From contig NC_134962.1 of assembly GCF_965638725.1 (NCBI RefSeq), positions 4,223,501 through 4,287,500 on the forward strand: a stretch of DNA of 64,000 nt. The letters are read 5' to 3'. Positions 1 through 14,400 of this stretch are shown here, piece by piece (within the stretch, counting starts at the first letter, position 1; every line of letters starts with the position of its first letter). This DNA is from Aptenodytes patagonicus (taxonomy: Eukaryota > Chordata > Aves > Sphenisciformes > Spheniscidae). The notes beneath the pieces are model-generated. The model searched no databases and had not been told where the DNA came from. It worked only from the letters and a program-made list of their open reading frames with translations. Both the position numbers and the translations under genes were made by a program.

Positions 1-95
1 AGAAGGTCCAGCATAGCACTTCTCATCGTTGGCTCCTCTATCACTTGGAGAAGGAGGTTATCATCAACACATTCCAGGAACCTCTCGGAAGGCAC
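1..95 (-). mobile_element. CR1 LINE fragment, endonuclease part of ORF2
   Basis: Read on the minus strand, these bases encode a peptide of the form RFLECVDDNLLLQVIEEPT followed by MRSAMLDLL. I recognise this as part of the endonuclease domain of the CR1 non-LTR retrotransposon ORF2. The fragment touches the window edge, so its full length is unknown. It lies in an MTG2 intron on the same strand as the gene. Upstream of about position 95 the similarity fades, so that boundary is approximate. It looks like a 5'- and 3'-truncated, inactive copy. Confidence 0.6.
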
Positions 96-367
96 CAGCC
101 ACTAAAATGTCTGCAAAATATCTTGATTTTCAAAATGCTTTCTAAGGCTGCCACTGTCATTCATGTCCCTGTTACCACAGCTCAGGACAAAGCTTAAAAA
201 GCAAAGACATCTTATACAGAAATAACCATTTCAACATTTTTGACATTTACATTTACCAGCTCCCACCATAAAAACAGTGTGTTGTAGGGTTGTTTTTGCT
301 GGGGGGGGCGGGGGGCAGCATTAAGCAATAAGACAACAAGAAACAAAACAGATTTAGTGAGTTTTAC

Positions 368-2361
368 CTTTCAAAATGACATGACCCCCATCACCTCCAT
401 TTCCACCATCAGGACCGCCAAATATTTTTCTGGGTTCACTATAAAAAGAATGACCTCCTCCTCCTCCTTGTCCTCCAACCACACGCACTTTCCGGTGATC
501 CACAAAATAACGTGTCTGTAACAAGGATGGGTTTTGTACCCTTTAAATAGAGTTTATCAGACTCATCTTCCAACAAGCTGATTGTTCTGCAAAACTTAGT
601 AATATGCAGACCTGCTATGTCATGATGAGTTCCATTCAACAGCAAAAAAAATAATAAAGAAATCAGAACTCTGCTGTCATTCACAGATCAACTAAATACA
701 GCATACCAAGTATAATATGAAAGAAAAATAGATCATGTTGCTCAAGTATTTTTTAAGAACCCCCTTAAAAGTACATGCCAGAGGCTATGTCCATATAACC
801 TAATGCAGCAGCTCAGATACCAAAAGTGCAAAATTCCTGTTATTAGTTCCCTTAACATGAAAAGTATTCTTTTAATGCAGCTAGATAATGCTGACACTAT
901 AAGCCAAAATCACTCAGTAACTGTGTTCCTACTCATGAAAGCAAATTTTTTTTTTTTAAATTATACACATAAACTTTTTATTTCTTTAAATCAAACTGAA
1001 ATTTGCAAAAAAAGACATAGTGCATGTGTCAGGATATTCTCATACTGATTCATGCTTTCTATACCAGCTGATGAAATTAAGGCAAACTTCGATCTTCTAA
1101 CAATTAAGAAAACTATTAAAGACAAAGAACAGAAAGTATTTGCAAACAGAATAAGCAGAGGAAATCTTAATATATGCCACAACCAGTTGCTCAAGGGCTA
1201 AAAAAAATATAGTCTAAAGAGAATTCCAGATCTTGGCTCTATTTCTGACATTAACTTAATATTTGACTTCTGGCAAACTAATTATACTGCACTATGTTTC
1301 AGCTTTTTTGTCAGCAAAATAGGTAAATACCATAAAACCTATCTCCAGGAAGTGGGCTGAAATCCCCAAGGGAAAATAGTAGAGAAATACATTCATATAG
1401 GTAAGTGAAATTGTTTACATATCGGGATGAAAAGAGAAAGCATGACCTTGACTGTGCTAACATTCAAATTCTGTCAATTACTAAGGGACTTCATAATGAG
1501 AATGAGCAACAAGGGTCACTTTAATTAAATAGCCCAAACAGTATGCGAGGGAGAAAAAGTCTTATGAGTATTATGATACCAAGATAAGCAACTGAAAAAA
1601 AGCCCTAAGTCCTGATAATTAAAGTTATACTATGACCAGCGATTTCTTAAAAAGCCTCTTTTAGAAAAGTATTTGGCACCACCACACGGCGAGACAGAAA
1701 ACGACTGCTTTAAAATGGGAAGTGATTTATTGATCATTAGGAATTAAGACTAGAAAAAGAATACGAAGAAAAAGTTCTGGGACCCTGCAGCTTCTCTGAC
1801 ATAAAATGCTGTGTGTTTGGCAGCTAACTACTATGCAAGACCATAAAAACAGTGGGAAGCAAAACAGTATTTCAGCATTAAAGCTACGTAAGACTTTTTG
1901 CTTTCTCGACCTATTTATGCTTCCAGCCCAAGAAGCGCTGCGGCTGAAGGCACGCTTACCGCTACTACAACCCCTCTGAACCCCGACAATGTCACACGGC
2001 AGACGTTCTTCCTCACTATTCACAAAGTTAATCAGATTTTAGAAAGACAGTCCCTCACACCAAGGGCATATATTTGATCGCTGTGAGGAGAAAACGGCAA
2101 GGAGCAGGTAAGCTCTGTTTTCTAACGCGTGCCTGGGAGGTGACCACCCAGCAAGGTAACTGCGCTGCACGCCAACAGCTGATTTACTCTAGAACTTACC
2201 AGTTTCCTTTCCGAAATGACTCTTTTTTGCCTCAGCCGCCTGTTCTTTGAGTACCTTGCGCAGGTTGTGGAGAAAGTCGGCCGCCGGCCCCCCGCCGGCA
2301 GCGGCACCGGGCGGAGGAGGAGGAGGGCCGGCCTCAGCAAGGCCCAGCACCGCGGCAGCAT
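368..2361 (-). CDS. MTG2: Mitochondrial ribosome-associated GTPase 2 (Obg family), N-terminal part
   Basis: Two coding exons are visible: exon 1 at 2361-2200 (54 codons, ATG at 2361) and exon 2 at 515-368 (148 bp), joined in phase 0 through GTAAGT and TTACAG sites. Exon 1 encodes an Arg/Leu-rich, acid-poor leader typical of a mitochondrial targeting peptide, ending SERKL. Exon 2 opens TRYFVDHRKVRVVGG and runs into the glycine-rich Obg fold, with FGGPDGGNGGDGGHV at about residues 86-100. The GTPase G-domain exons lie beyond the left edge, so about a quarter of the roughly 400-residue family length is seen. MTG2/GTPBP5 acts in the mitochondrial matrix in late assembly of the large ribosomal subunit. 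The intron (516-2199) holds no recognised gene. The start is the only Met preceding a leader-like stretch; longer in-frame openings upstream lack a supported ATG. Confidence 0.93.
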
Positions 2362-2700
2362 GGCGCCGGCGGCCGCCGGGACAGCGCGGCCGGGGCGCAG
2401 CCGCGGCCCGCCCCGCCGCTGGGAGCCCGCCCCGCCCAACGGCCGCCCGCGCGCCAGCCCCGCCCCCGGCCGCTCCCCGCCGCGCGCACGTGCAGCTGCG
2501 CCGCTGTGGAGAAAGCGCGGGAAGGTGCGTTCTGCGGGCCCTGGCCGTTTCTCTTCCGCCCCTCCTCAGCCCGCGGCTTCCCCTCGCACACCGGCGGCCG
2601 GCCCGCCGTGCCTCGCAGCGGCCGCTCCGGGGAGAGTGTCGAGTCTGGGCGCCGGGCTACGCACAAAGGCCCGTGGTACTTGTTGTGTCCCCGCCTAGGG
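2270..2700. promoter_or_regulatory. CpG-island promoter of MTG2
   Basis: A GC- and CpG-dense block covers MTG2 exon 1 and about 340 bp upstream of its ATG. It includes a CACGTG E-box at 2487-2492 within an alternating CG/CA stretch. No TATA box was seen. The long open frames across this block on both strands reflect base composition and are not genes. Confidence 0.7.
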
Positions 2701-3938
2701 TCTCCCGGACGCAGCTCGCTCCCGTGAGGGTTAAGTTAGTCCGTGAAAGAGCGGCGCTGCACGTCCCGGGGCTGAGCGGTGCGGCAGGGCGGCGGGATGC
2801 CTGGGAGGCCCGGTTTTGGGATCCCGTCCTGTCAGGGGCGTGCTGAGTGTCCTGCCCGCTTCGGTCTTAACGGCGCTAGAAGTCGCTGTCCCCGCAGTGA
2901 GCCTGGAGTGGGCTGCGGCAGCTAAAGTAACGCGTGTGCAGATGCCGCCCGTGGGGCTTGCTGACTGACCTGCGGGTGTCTCTGCCCCTTGGGGGGTCCT
3001 CCTGCGCCATCAGTCAGCGTGCCACATGTCCCCAACTCCGCGCTGTGAGGTGAGCTGTTAATTACGTACATCCACTCTGCACACACACAGCGTTTGATCT
3101 TTGCATATCAAATAATCTGAAAGCTGGGACAAGCTTTCGTCATCTATAATTATCTATGAAGTGTATCAGAGAAGTAGGGGAGAAGGTGGAACTCAAAAGA
3201 TTCCCTTTATCTCTTGTTTCCATTCAAAAGTCTGTGTCATAAGAAAAGTACCACCAACTTCATTTTCAGATAATTTTTAACCTAAACAATTTTCAAGCAT
3301 TCTGTATTACAAAACAGAAAATGATACAATTAATGGAAGAAGTCAAAATGCTGGCATCACTTTGTTTCCACATTAATACATAAAAATGGACAACACATTA
3401 AATAAACATTTTGTTATTAACAATTAGAAATATTAACACCAAAAATCATGTATAAATTAGGAAATAAATGTACAAACTATTTCCAAAGTGCTCTTTCAAA
3501 TACATTATATACACAACATTCAAGAAGTTCTTAATGTAAGACATTTCAGATTGATGTAATGTTGCTGTTTCATTTTAAGTGTTGTTCATATTCTCTCAAA
3601 AGTATTCCAGCACTTTCAAAAACCACATAAAAGGCCTATTTCCAAGCTGGCAAAGAGCAATATTGCATTCTTCTGGCTACCTGTAATATTAACATATTAT
3701 AAAGAAAACAATCTTACTTCCTTTCTGTTCCTTGCTATTTGAGAGTACTTACTTGTATGAAAACACCAGCAGGAAAGATGAGAGAAATGCGGACTGACTA
3801 AAAAAATGTCTTTTATCAGTAATTAAAATTATTAATGTAGCAAGGGCAGTGCTTGGACAACATTTAATAGTAAACTCTTTAGCTGTCCAGTTAAAGACTT
3901 TCCTCTACAGGAAACAAAAGTAATGAATTGAGAGATCT
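2701..3938. other. Gap between SS18L1 3' end and MTG2 promoter, nothing recognised
   Basis: GC-rich promoter-flank sequence to about 3050 gives way to AT-rich sequence. I see no exon, RNA gene or named repeat. Part of it may still belong to a longer SS18L1 3' UTR. Confidence 0.4.
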
Positions 3939-5489
3939 TTTATTTTCCTTGTGGTCTTGGCTTTTCAAAATATAAAGTACTAGAACTTGAAAGCCCATAA
4001 ATATACCAGTTCAGACAAAGAAAAGGAGAAAATCCTACAGAGGGTGTATTTACTCTATATTGTAAATTGGCAGTTAATCTCGTATTAAAAAATGCTCATG
4101 GACTATAGTCATCCTAGCCTTTTGCCTCAGAGAAGTTTGGACATGGTATTTTGTTCAGCACTTACATAAGCACTTTATAAGTGCTTTTTTCCAACACTTT
4201 ATAAGAACATATAAAACTGAATAGAAGTGACTTAACATTGTTCATACTGGCTTTTACATACCACTAGTTTTTATTTCTAAATTCTCCCTCTATAGGTATT
4301 CTCTCACTGGTTGACCCCATTAATAGTTCCCCTCTATATATAGCATAATATTGTTTCACAATTAAAGCTGAATTTAATTGCTTATCTGCAATAAAGATGG
4401 ATTTTTTTTTTCTTCTGAACTATTTCTGTCAAGCTACAAGAGAAAAATAAAAGCGATGATGAGCTGTAAGAACAGTCAACCAAAAGATTTGACAGTATTT
4501 ATGGTTATAATGCTTGCTGGAAAATCTGAGCAAGGGCAATGGAAGAATCAGAAATGGAGAAGGATGCCAGCCACCTGCTTGCAAAATTTGGCATGAAAAT
4601 GTATATGCGAGTTATAAAATTTGGAGTAGCATATTTAAGACTGGAGTTTTGCCAGATGTTTTTCTCAGCTAAGCACAATATGAAGCAATATTGACATCTA
4701 GTAGGCTGACACTGCTGATCTTGGAGCTCCCTTCTATTTTTCTTTCCACAGTATAGAAATACCTTAGTTTACATGGATATATAAAAGGTGCCTCTAGTGA
4801 TTAACATTTCCTTGAATATAGGTTTTGAACCTTTTTCTGTAGCTTTTACAACAGGAACGTGGACTTATGCAGATTATTGAATTATAAGACTTGGGTAGTT
4901 AGCCCTGGTAGGTATTGCAGAAGTTGCAGTTAATTTTATTTTTATCACATAGCATAGAACTGTCTTCACATAAGGAATGTATCTATCCCCTTACTCTTAA
5001 GAAGTAAAGTTAAGAGCCATGGATTTCAGAGGCTGGCAGGTAATCTTCAATGCATTCAGTTAAAAAAAGATCACTAACCTACCACAGGATACCTGCCTGG
5101 ACTGAGATATGACTGAATGGCTTTGTATTGAGCCAGACCGCAGAATAACCTGGCTGTTTTCCAGAACGGGGCACAACTGTGATCAAATGATCCTAAAGCT
5201 ATTTAGAAACATCAAGAATGGGGTGGGAGTGGGGGGGTAAATGAAAAACTTCTGCATTGTATCAACATACAGTACTATACACAGCACCAAATATCAAACC
5301 ATTAAAGCATTGTCTTGTTACCAGTAGTGCACTGCTTCATATCCAGCATGAAATGAACACTGTTCACATACAGACGCTGCTTTGTGCTAAGGGGTAACCA
5401 ACATATTACAATTAATCAAAACTGCCTGTACATCCAGTTCAAAAGATGGAGATACTATTGAAATGAATCTGACACAGGATCGTATTCTT
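3939..5489 (-). other. SS18L1: Probable SS18L1 3' UTR (end uncertain)
   Basis: This AT-rich stretch follows the SS18L1 stop codon on the minus strand and holds no coding exon. Candidate AATAAA signals on the minus strand lie at 4270-4275 and 3939-3944, and the boundary given uses the latter. An 8-bp perfect stem with a 3-nt loop lies at 4168-4186. The transcript could end earlier or later, since nothing here fixes the cleavage site. Confidence 0.35.
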
Positions 5490-8400
5490 TTATTGCTGGT
5501 AATTTCCATATTGTCCCTATAAAAAAGAGAAATAAAAATGTTGGAGAATAATATATCAGGTTTACGAACAGTGAGTTAGACAATTTCTTTTGGTCTATGA
5601 ATTTTGAAAGACCCACTGAAGTATCACCAATATGCCTGCACCAAGTTATCAGATAGATTTATATGCGGAGCTAACAGCTAAATCTGATTTTTCATATCAA
5701 GAGATTTAGACAATGTACCTGCTCATAGCCGTAAGGCCTCTGTTGCTGAGCGGATGGGCCTGTCTGAGAAGCTCTGTAACTTCCATATTGCTGCCCCTGT
5801 CCCTGTTGGTAGCTGGAATACTGTGAAGAGGCTCCTTGTGCAGGACCTGAGAAGACAGTGAAATCTATTACTAAGGCTTGATTTGCTAGGGGGAGTTCTT
5901 ATGGTTAACATAATGTAAAACATAATGGTAATAAAGTAAGCTCTGCAAGTGTGAACTATGAGTAAATTTTGCCTAGACCTCCCCTCTAGCTTTACTCTAG
6001 AAAGCATCAATACTAATAGTGATCTAGTTGTCTAGTTGCAGCAGTGCAAACTTCAGGTTTTAAACTTTGCTCAGAAAATGTGATCTACTTTTAAGTAATT
6101 TGCCTCTCTGAAATCTGTATTGGCACACCTCAATTATTACCTATATGCAAGCTACCTGGCCTTTATTTTCATAACAATTGCACGTTTAACTTCCTATTTA
6201 ATCTGGCTGTGCCACCATAAGCACTGCTGACCAGGCAGAACCTAAGAAATCTCTTGCATATAGAGATAATTTTAAAAAACATGTAAATCAGACACACAAC
6301 TGCACAGGGATATTGATTTCCTTTTATTTGGGACTGTATATTCTGTGTATAGACTGCTACGTGCACTTACTTTTTAGCATTATCGGTGGATTTTTATGGA
6401 AAACCTTTAAAAAGAGGAGGCCAGATTTTAACATCATAAACTGAATTTTGGGTTTAATTTCACAGAATATGTCTGGTTTGAGTAGTCCAAACTATCTACT
6501 GGCACTGCAGAGTCAGGTGGTAATAATTTAATTAACTTTTTAGGCATGTAGGTTCTGTTTCATGAGATCTTACATTTCTAAAATGGATTTGCTGTTTATA
6601 TCAACATCAATTTATCAAGTTTGGTTAACATTGCCAGTTCAAGGTCAAGTACCAGCACATTTGGGAGATGCACCAGAAATCCCTTGCCTTGGAGCTAGTA
6701 TTTAGATTATTCCAATCTCTCCGGCCCCTGTTTTTGTACTGAATAACCTGAAATGGTTGCTTTCTCCCAAAGGCTGAGGATACATACAGGATGCCTCCAA
6801 TCGGGCAGAAAACTCAAAGACAGCCATCAAACTCAGATTCTTTCAATAACAGTGGGGAGCTCTGCCACTGGTGACCTGAAGGGTTCGAAAGCCCCGCACC
6901 AGTGTTAGCTGCATGTTCAAAGCACTTCCACTTTTCTCCTTTCACCTCAGTCCCTCACCAAGAACTGTAACCTGTATGATGCTGCAAGAAATCTAAGTGC
7001 GGGAGTAGGGATTCTCTGGACTATTGATGTCATTTTTTCATGTCAGTTGCAGAACTATTAGATGTGTAGGAGGCCTGAGAATCCAGGCAGTCACCTCCTG
7101 GCAACACTTTCAAGGAAGTCAAAATGAGGCAAAAGTGTACTTTCTAACTTTCAAAAGAGAGAGGGATTCAGGATGCGAACACAACAGTATGGAATGCAGT
7201 GCTATACTAATGTATGTTACTGCCCCGAATCCCTTTACAGGCTATGCTCTTTGGATAGTTTTGGTATGTGGATGTCCAAGGTCAATCAAGGAAATAGTTT
7301 ACAGCACATTTTAGCTTAGGAATGGAAGCATCAGGATGAAGTATTGCAAACACTTGGCCGGTCAGTGGCAGTTTTCTTACCATATCCTTGCTGTTGTCCT
7401 GGGTAACTTTGTTGGTTTGGGTATTGCTGCTGGGAATATGTTTGCTGTTGTGCAGCTCCCTGTTGGTATCCTGCCTGCTGCTGGCTGTACTGAGAATTTC
7501 CTAAAGAGGGAAAAATTGAAATAGTTTGGTTAAAGATGAGCCGGTATTTCACTGTACATGCTAATCATAAGGAAAACAAAGGAGCCTTGGTCTGGAACTC
7601 ATAGATGAGTACTCTTTTCAGAAACAGATGTTTGCATTTTGCCAATCATGATGAGTTTCTTTCTTCAGTGATTCTTAGGTCTTTTGAACAGGAGAGAGTT
7701 GTTTATTTATACACGTCACTAAACAAACAAACAAACAAGCAACCTGTTCCCCAAAGGATGTTTTTTACCCCAGAAGTGTTTCAGAAGAACAATGCAGTCA
7801 CAAAGATAAGAGTGCCAGGGTAAATAGCTGGCTTGCCAAGAAGCCCTTTCACTGTATTTTCTTCCAGATAATGATGTTTATTCATATATCCCAGAAAGAC
7901 CACTTACCTAGTTGTTACTGGTATTTTTTGAAATACCTATGATGGAAATTCCATTTGCAGAATCCTGAAACCACAAAATGAATGGAGACTATACAGACGA
8001 CATTGCTTTTCCTAAATGCCACCTCGCTGTATCATAATTAAGTTAATACTTTGCAGTTAATTTAGAGTTCAGATACCGTAATAGTATCACTGAATTTACT
8101 GACGTACTACTGTTGAGAGATTTTTTGTGGTAGAATTGCAAACCCATAGTATTGCTGATTTTCAAAGATTAATTTCATGTAACCCATTCTTTTTCACAAT
8201 TTGTAAGGTGAATTAAGTAAGATTAAAAAAAGTTCATCTTGGAATTAACCAGTAGGCTTTCTTGCTTTAAAGAAATCTCCACTTATGGCTGTCATTTTTT
8301 TCCAGCTCTGTTTCTAACTGCAGCACGTTAGTTTACATTTGTCAGCATAACCTTTTACTTTAACACAGCCATTTTTATTTGCATTCCATAAAACGGTTGT

Positions 8401-11400
8401 TAAACAGTTTTGTAAGAGTGGAGGATACTGATATCCTGGAAGTCTTTTCTCTTGCTGCAAAAAAAGTTCAATATCCATAGCTATAATTCCACCTGGCTCA
8501 GCTACAACCAAGGATCATTTTTCTAATGAATATGAGGCTACGCACAAGTTGTTAGTGATCCCACAAGGCTGCACAGCATGACTGCCTCACAGTACAGTCA
8601 CTGACATGATACTGTGTATACAGTCTGATACAGTCTTGGTATAAAAAATGTTATACATAGCTAAATTCTATTTCCTGGACACTCCTTAAGTAATGGCTAA
8701 GTAGCAGTTAGTGATGCAGAAATTGCAAGTCATATTTTACATTTTCATAAGCATTTCATTAGTATATTAGGGGAGTAGAGCTTTGGTTTACAAAAATTGC
8801 CAATATATTTTCCTACCTCCTTCATAATAGTGTTGTGTAGAGTCGTCAAATGACCTGTCATAGCTCTGCTCAGTATAGGATGACTGCTGATAGGCATAAT
8901 CACCATGTCCTACAAGGAATTGCAAAGATTCATCAGATACATTGTTAATATAACTAGATACATTGTTGAATACATATATTATGAAGCTGTTTACGCACAA
9001 AGATGAGGCTAAGAGGAAATACAGACCCCTTAGGTAGGAGGTTGAATACATGGCAAGGAAAGTCACACCTATGGATAAATCTCTTGCATTCACTAGTCCA
9101 AACTTGGCTTTGTGCTCTTTTTGAAGCAGTTTGGATAGCAGGGTGCATTGATGCGTATGTTTGTGTACCAGGCTCCCATGCCCTGGGATTAGAATTCTCT
9201 AGCATTTAAATCGGAAATGAATCGTAACGAGTTTGCCACGTCCTTGGATGTGGCAGTCATGCTGGTCTACACTTTAGCAGTATCACAGTGACTACAGCTC
9301 AGAAGAATTACCATCTGGATAATATTGCTGATTCATAGGTTCTGAGGAGCCTTGTCCATGACTGTACTGTTCACTGTAATATTCTTCCTGACCCATGTAC
9401 TGCTGCGAGGAACCTGCAAGGCAAAGGCAAGAGAGAGCAAACTGAGCCCGTGGACTCCTAAGGGATGTTATTTTCTTATCTAATTTATTTTTAAGAAAAC
9501 AGCGTTTACATCTGGATAAGTAAACAAGCTATGTATGTTGAGAGCAGTTTCAAAGATGTTTTGCTCACTAGAAAAAGGAAATAAATTTGTATTCTCAGAA
9601 GAAGCTGGTTGAAATTGAAATTACGCAACTGTCAGTAACATGTCCTAAACCCGCTCACTTCTGTGGCAATACCGAAAGTAATGGTTACATTTCATCTACT
9701 AATCTAAGTTATTAGAAAGCACAGGAATGTATTCCATGCTCAAGAACACAGTCAGAATTAAATATATTTTAATTAATGTATTAATTTGTTTCTTAGCAAA
9801 ATTCAGTTTATGTCAGAATCAGTCTAGCAGCTTTATTACTTCTTAGAACTTTTTCCAGAGAGGTCTTAGAGCATGGTAGTTATCCTCTGGTGTTTTCCCT
9901 TCCTTGGCCTAATTTTTTGTACTAATTGCTGGCAAACTATATCTTCTTTGCAGAAATATGTTCCTTGTTAACTGTGCCATGTTACAGCTGATCCAATACC
10001 ATTTGAAAGAATTGAAAAGATTCCCAGTGGCTTGAGTGAGTTGTATATCAAATTGTTCATCTTCTTTTTAAAGATATATGATCCCTTTTAGACAGAATTA
10101 TTTTTCTAAACACCTGAAATAATTAAATAGATAAATCTTGAAAATGGATTAAAGTTCATCTGATTGTCGTGATACTTCCACTATTCGAGATTTCCTGTGC
10201 TCCCAGATAGGATTCCCTGTTCATAAACATGACTTGGAAATTTTGTTGACTTACCTACCCCACAGGACAGACTGAATATCATCAATCTAATAATAATTAT
10301 ATCAATAATCTAATAATAGATTTTACCTTGCTGTGAAGCTCTGTAAGGGCCCATTGGTCGCTGACCCATCATGCTGTTGCCTTGGTTGCTCTGACTCATC
10401 ATGGCAATGGAGGATTGCCCCTGGTAATGCTGGCTCCCTCCTTGTGCCGAGTTGTAATGTGACGTTGCTGCTTGCTGGTGCATCATGGAGACTACAATGT
10501 ACATGGAAAATACTGTTTTCTAAAAGGATGTGACAGTTCTCTCCCTAGTCTATTTGGAAGCAAGTTAAAACCTTCAACTAACATGCATCCTGATAATTCT
10601 GTGAATTTTCCACAGGGGGAGATGTTTTCCTACTGCATGTATTTAACTCTTCTGCCTTGTAATCCAGAAAGGATGCTATTGCATGGTCAGTTCTTGCCAT
10701 TTGCTTCAGTCAGACATTTAAAACTACGTCTAGCCTTGATTATTATTAGTTTATTTAAAAGAATGTAATCATTATTGCAGTAGGATTAAAGAAAGAAATA
10801 AGAACTGATGCTTGTTCCTCTCTACCTCCTGATTAATTCATTGCTGCATTTCTTTTCTAGTCAACTCTTTCTTCTACTTCCATCTTATTATATACCTGAT
10901 GATTATACAGTTTAAATAAACTGACATTCTAGGATTTATTTGATCCCTAAATTTCATATTGTCGGAAAGAATTCTTAAGCATTGGACATCCTATTCAATA
11001 CTCAGTAGCAAACATTTTTAGAAATTAAGAGATTAATTCTGAGTTGTCTGCTAGTCTCTCTATGCCCTGCAAGCAGTGTGAAGTATCAATAAAATAACAA
11101 AAACGGGGTAGTCATGTACAAACAGTAAATGTGTAATACTCTCTGGCAGGCTCTTTCAGCTAGGATAAAGGTGCTTCTCAGATCCCTCCCACGGTTGTGG
11201 GATTTGCTGCCAGGGGCTATCAGATAGTGCTGCTGCACTTTTAGCTAACCTTCTTTTCCCCAACTCATTGCTAACCATAGCAAGTCGGTGTAAGTTAAAG
11301 CAAGTCTGAAACTGTTTTGACTTACACTGATGCCTGACACCTTGAAATTCAGAGATGTCTTAAAGCTGTCTTTTCCTCTTGTATGTTTGTCGCTGTCTAC

Positions 11401-14400
11401 AGAAAATATTTACAGAACAAATTCATGTGTGGTAAACCTCTGAGGTCACTGAAAAGTCAAGTTGGCCCAGGAGGAGGAAGAGGGAGTTTACCTGGATTAG
11501 ACTGCATGTTGATGTTTGTTCGAGAGACATAATTGCCTATTGACCCCTGGCCTTGCATTGGCACATTCTGAGATGCAGGCACTGTATGGCTATAACCAGG
11601 CCCAGTTCCATGACTGCTGACAGTCATACTCAGAGAGGTCGTGGGCATAGTGTTCTGGCCTGACTGCTGCATAGACACGTGATTAGGACCTAGAAAAATT
11701 AAAGAGAGCAACAAGAAAATCTGTGCTATTATTGGCAACGTACAGTGAGCATTAAAGCCCTCGCGGCCCTTCTGAAATACCTTATGATAAGGCAAAACAA
11801 AACAAAACAAAATCCTCATTATTAAAATTCCCTGTTATCTACAGACAAATTAAAACTGCCTACTGCACAGTTAGAGTGATCCTCCTCTTCCTGGCAGCCA
11901 AATCCAGGCTGTACAGAATTGCAGACAGGAAGAACAAAACCAGCAGCAATGCCCTACAACCAGTTCCTCGCAGGCAGCAGAATTAACAAAAGCCAGTAAT
12001 TTCAGATACTTCAGAAAATACATGGACTCTGGAAACATCCCAGCCTTCTGAAATTTGTCCTTTCCTTCCTCCTGCTGTTGATTCCTCTTCCCCTTTCACA
12101 CGGATGGCGACAATGGGAAGGCACAGTAGTGGCTGAGAAACACTTTGCACATTGCTGCATCCATTCGGTTCCTCTATAACCAACTGACCTTCTTAGCTGG
12201 CACTTAGGAAGTACCAAGGGACCAAGTACCTCAGAGGGGAGGAGAGGGGAGCCTGTCTCTCCCTTTCCTAGAGTTTGACTGAAAGTACCTCAGGCTTTCG
12301 GAAGATAAATTTTCCAAGTCACCATCATAATCCCTGTTGTTACAGTACCCGCTTTCCAACATCACCGTATGTAATTATCAGACTGCTCCAATTATATCCT
12401 GGTTTTGAGAGTATCATCCTGGTTACCTGGCAGTATGCTTATTTTTTAAAATTCTATTGCTGTTGGGTAACTAAAATTGGGGAGAATCTGGTCATTTTTT
12501 GTTGTTTGTTGCTGTAAATACTTTTATGAATGAGTTTTGGACAGTTGTTTTCATTGTGTATCGTTACTATCTAAATTGTGATAGTGTGTATTGTTGTCTG
12601 TCTAAATTCAGCTGTATTGTTGTCAATCTAAATTAATTTAGGTAGAATGGAAGATATGCAGAATCCCTAGAAGAGACAGAATTATGTTGTAATGTTTAGA
12701 TAATGATATTTTAATTCACGGTTATTAAGTGTATCTACAGCTTCTGAAAAATGTGTCTAATTCTCTTAGTACAAACGTCGTTAATTAGTCTTAATGGTTT
12801 TTATAGATATCAAAATGAGAAAATTTGCTGTAGATTATTATATTTTCCTTTGATGGGGAGATGCAAGCAGCATTTTCAACAAGAGAGGCAGCTCCACTGA
12901 AATCAGTGAGGCCAGGTCAATATACCGCTACAGAGATCTAGCCCTGTGTTTTGCTACAGTTTTGTGTGTCTTGTAAAGCTGATACTTCTACTTGTGCAAC
13001 ACAAGACCCCATGGTGTTTGAATGGAGCTAGCAGTTGCTTTGAGTGAGAGATGGAGTGAAGCAAGCGTTGGCAAACCTTGCCATATTTGCCTGGGAAAAC
13101 TTTGAGAATCTTGGCCTTCTTTAAAGCAAAAAAAAAAAAAAAAAAAGTTTGGCTACTTTGTGATTGTAAGAGAAAATATGAAAGCATGACCAAAAGTGTT
13201 TAAATAAAAACACTAAAACAGTAAGATAAATACAAAGCGTTGAACCTCTTTCATACTTTCATGGATCTAAGGCAGTTGGGTTTTTCTTTGAAAGGCCTCA
13301 TTCATGATTTGTTAACAGTTAAAATCCTCAGTTGGGCCCGATTCTCTCCAGAGGCAGCCGAGTTTCGCTGGTTGGTTTATTGAATCTAATGGGTTTGCCT
13401 GCAGGGCTGTGGCACAAAGAATCACTGACTTGTGAATGGTGGATTACTGGAAATTTCAGTGGGTTGTTTTTTAACTTATTACGTATGTCGGGAATTTACC
13501 TAGTTACTGTCCTGCAGAGGCGATTCCTGTAAAGTCCTGACTGAGGATAATAAAGACTCAAATGTAGTAGCTTCTATGTCTCCTTCCCTGTTCTTCCCTC
13601 TTTTACAATGCTGTACCTGTTTGTTACAGACTTTCATCTCTATTGCCATTAGATGAGAAATTTTCACAAGTACTAGAGCCCATAGATTTGAATTGTTTGT
13701 GCATATTTATTCCTAATTTCCAGAAAACTGCTGTCCAACAATTGTTGACCAATGTGAAATAATTTCTCAGTCTCAAAGTCTACCTGCACATCAAGACTGC
13801 TGTGTCATACAGCATCACTGTGCTAACTTGATTCTAGCTGGCACAGAGACAGTAGCAGTAGAGACTGGCAACCAAGGGGAGTGTCTCCAAGCCCAAGGGT
13901 ATGAGGGTCCTATTCTCACAGCAGGCACTAGCAGCAGAGCACATGCCATCACTGCTGCTGTTACCTAGGCTACTCAGAAGAGGCAAGCTACTGCATTCTC
14001 AGTCACACCTTCGTTTTGAAGTGTAGCTATGTCTTCAGTCTGGCTTCCAGTGGACTGGTATTTTCATGATAAAATACGTGGCACTACCCAGGTGACAGAG
14101 TCTCAGTGACTGGGCAGAGAATGCACTACCCTGAGACCCCCACAACGCAGGCTGGGTTTTAGTACTGGGTTGGGGCAACATGGGGTAAACTTGCAACATG
14201 AGGTAAACTGCCCTGGCTGCTTCTGCTCTGCAGATGACTCGAGTCTTCAGGACTGCCAGTCTGGTTCTTTCGATCAGCACTAAATTACTATAAAGAACTG
14301 AAGGGTGGGGGGCAAATCAGAAAAACCAGCAACAGCAACACTGAAAATATAGATTCTTAGTAACACAAAACAGTGTTTTGACTGACTTACTATAATACTA

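Noticed and set aside
2216-2846. Open frames of 160-199 codons across the MTG2 CpG island
   Set aside because: Low-complexity Arg/Pro/Ala sequence opposite MTG2 exon 1, with no recognisable domain or splice pattern.
13128-13146. A19 run as the tail of a processed pseudogene
   Set aside because: The sequence before it shows no gene-like content and no flanking target duplication was seen.
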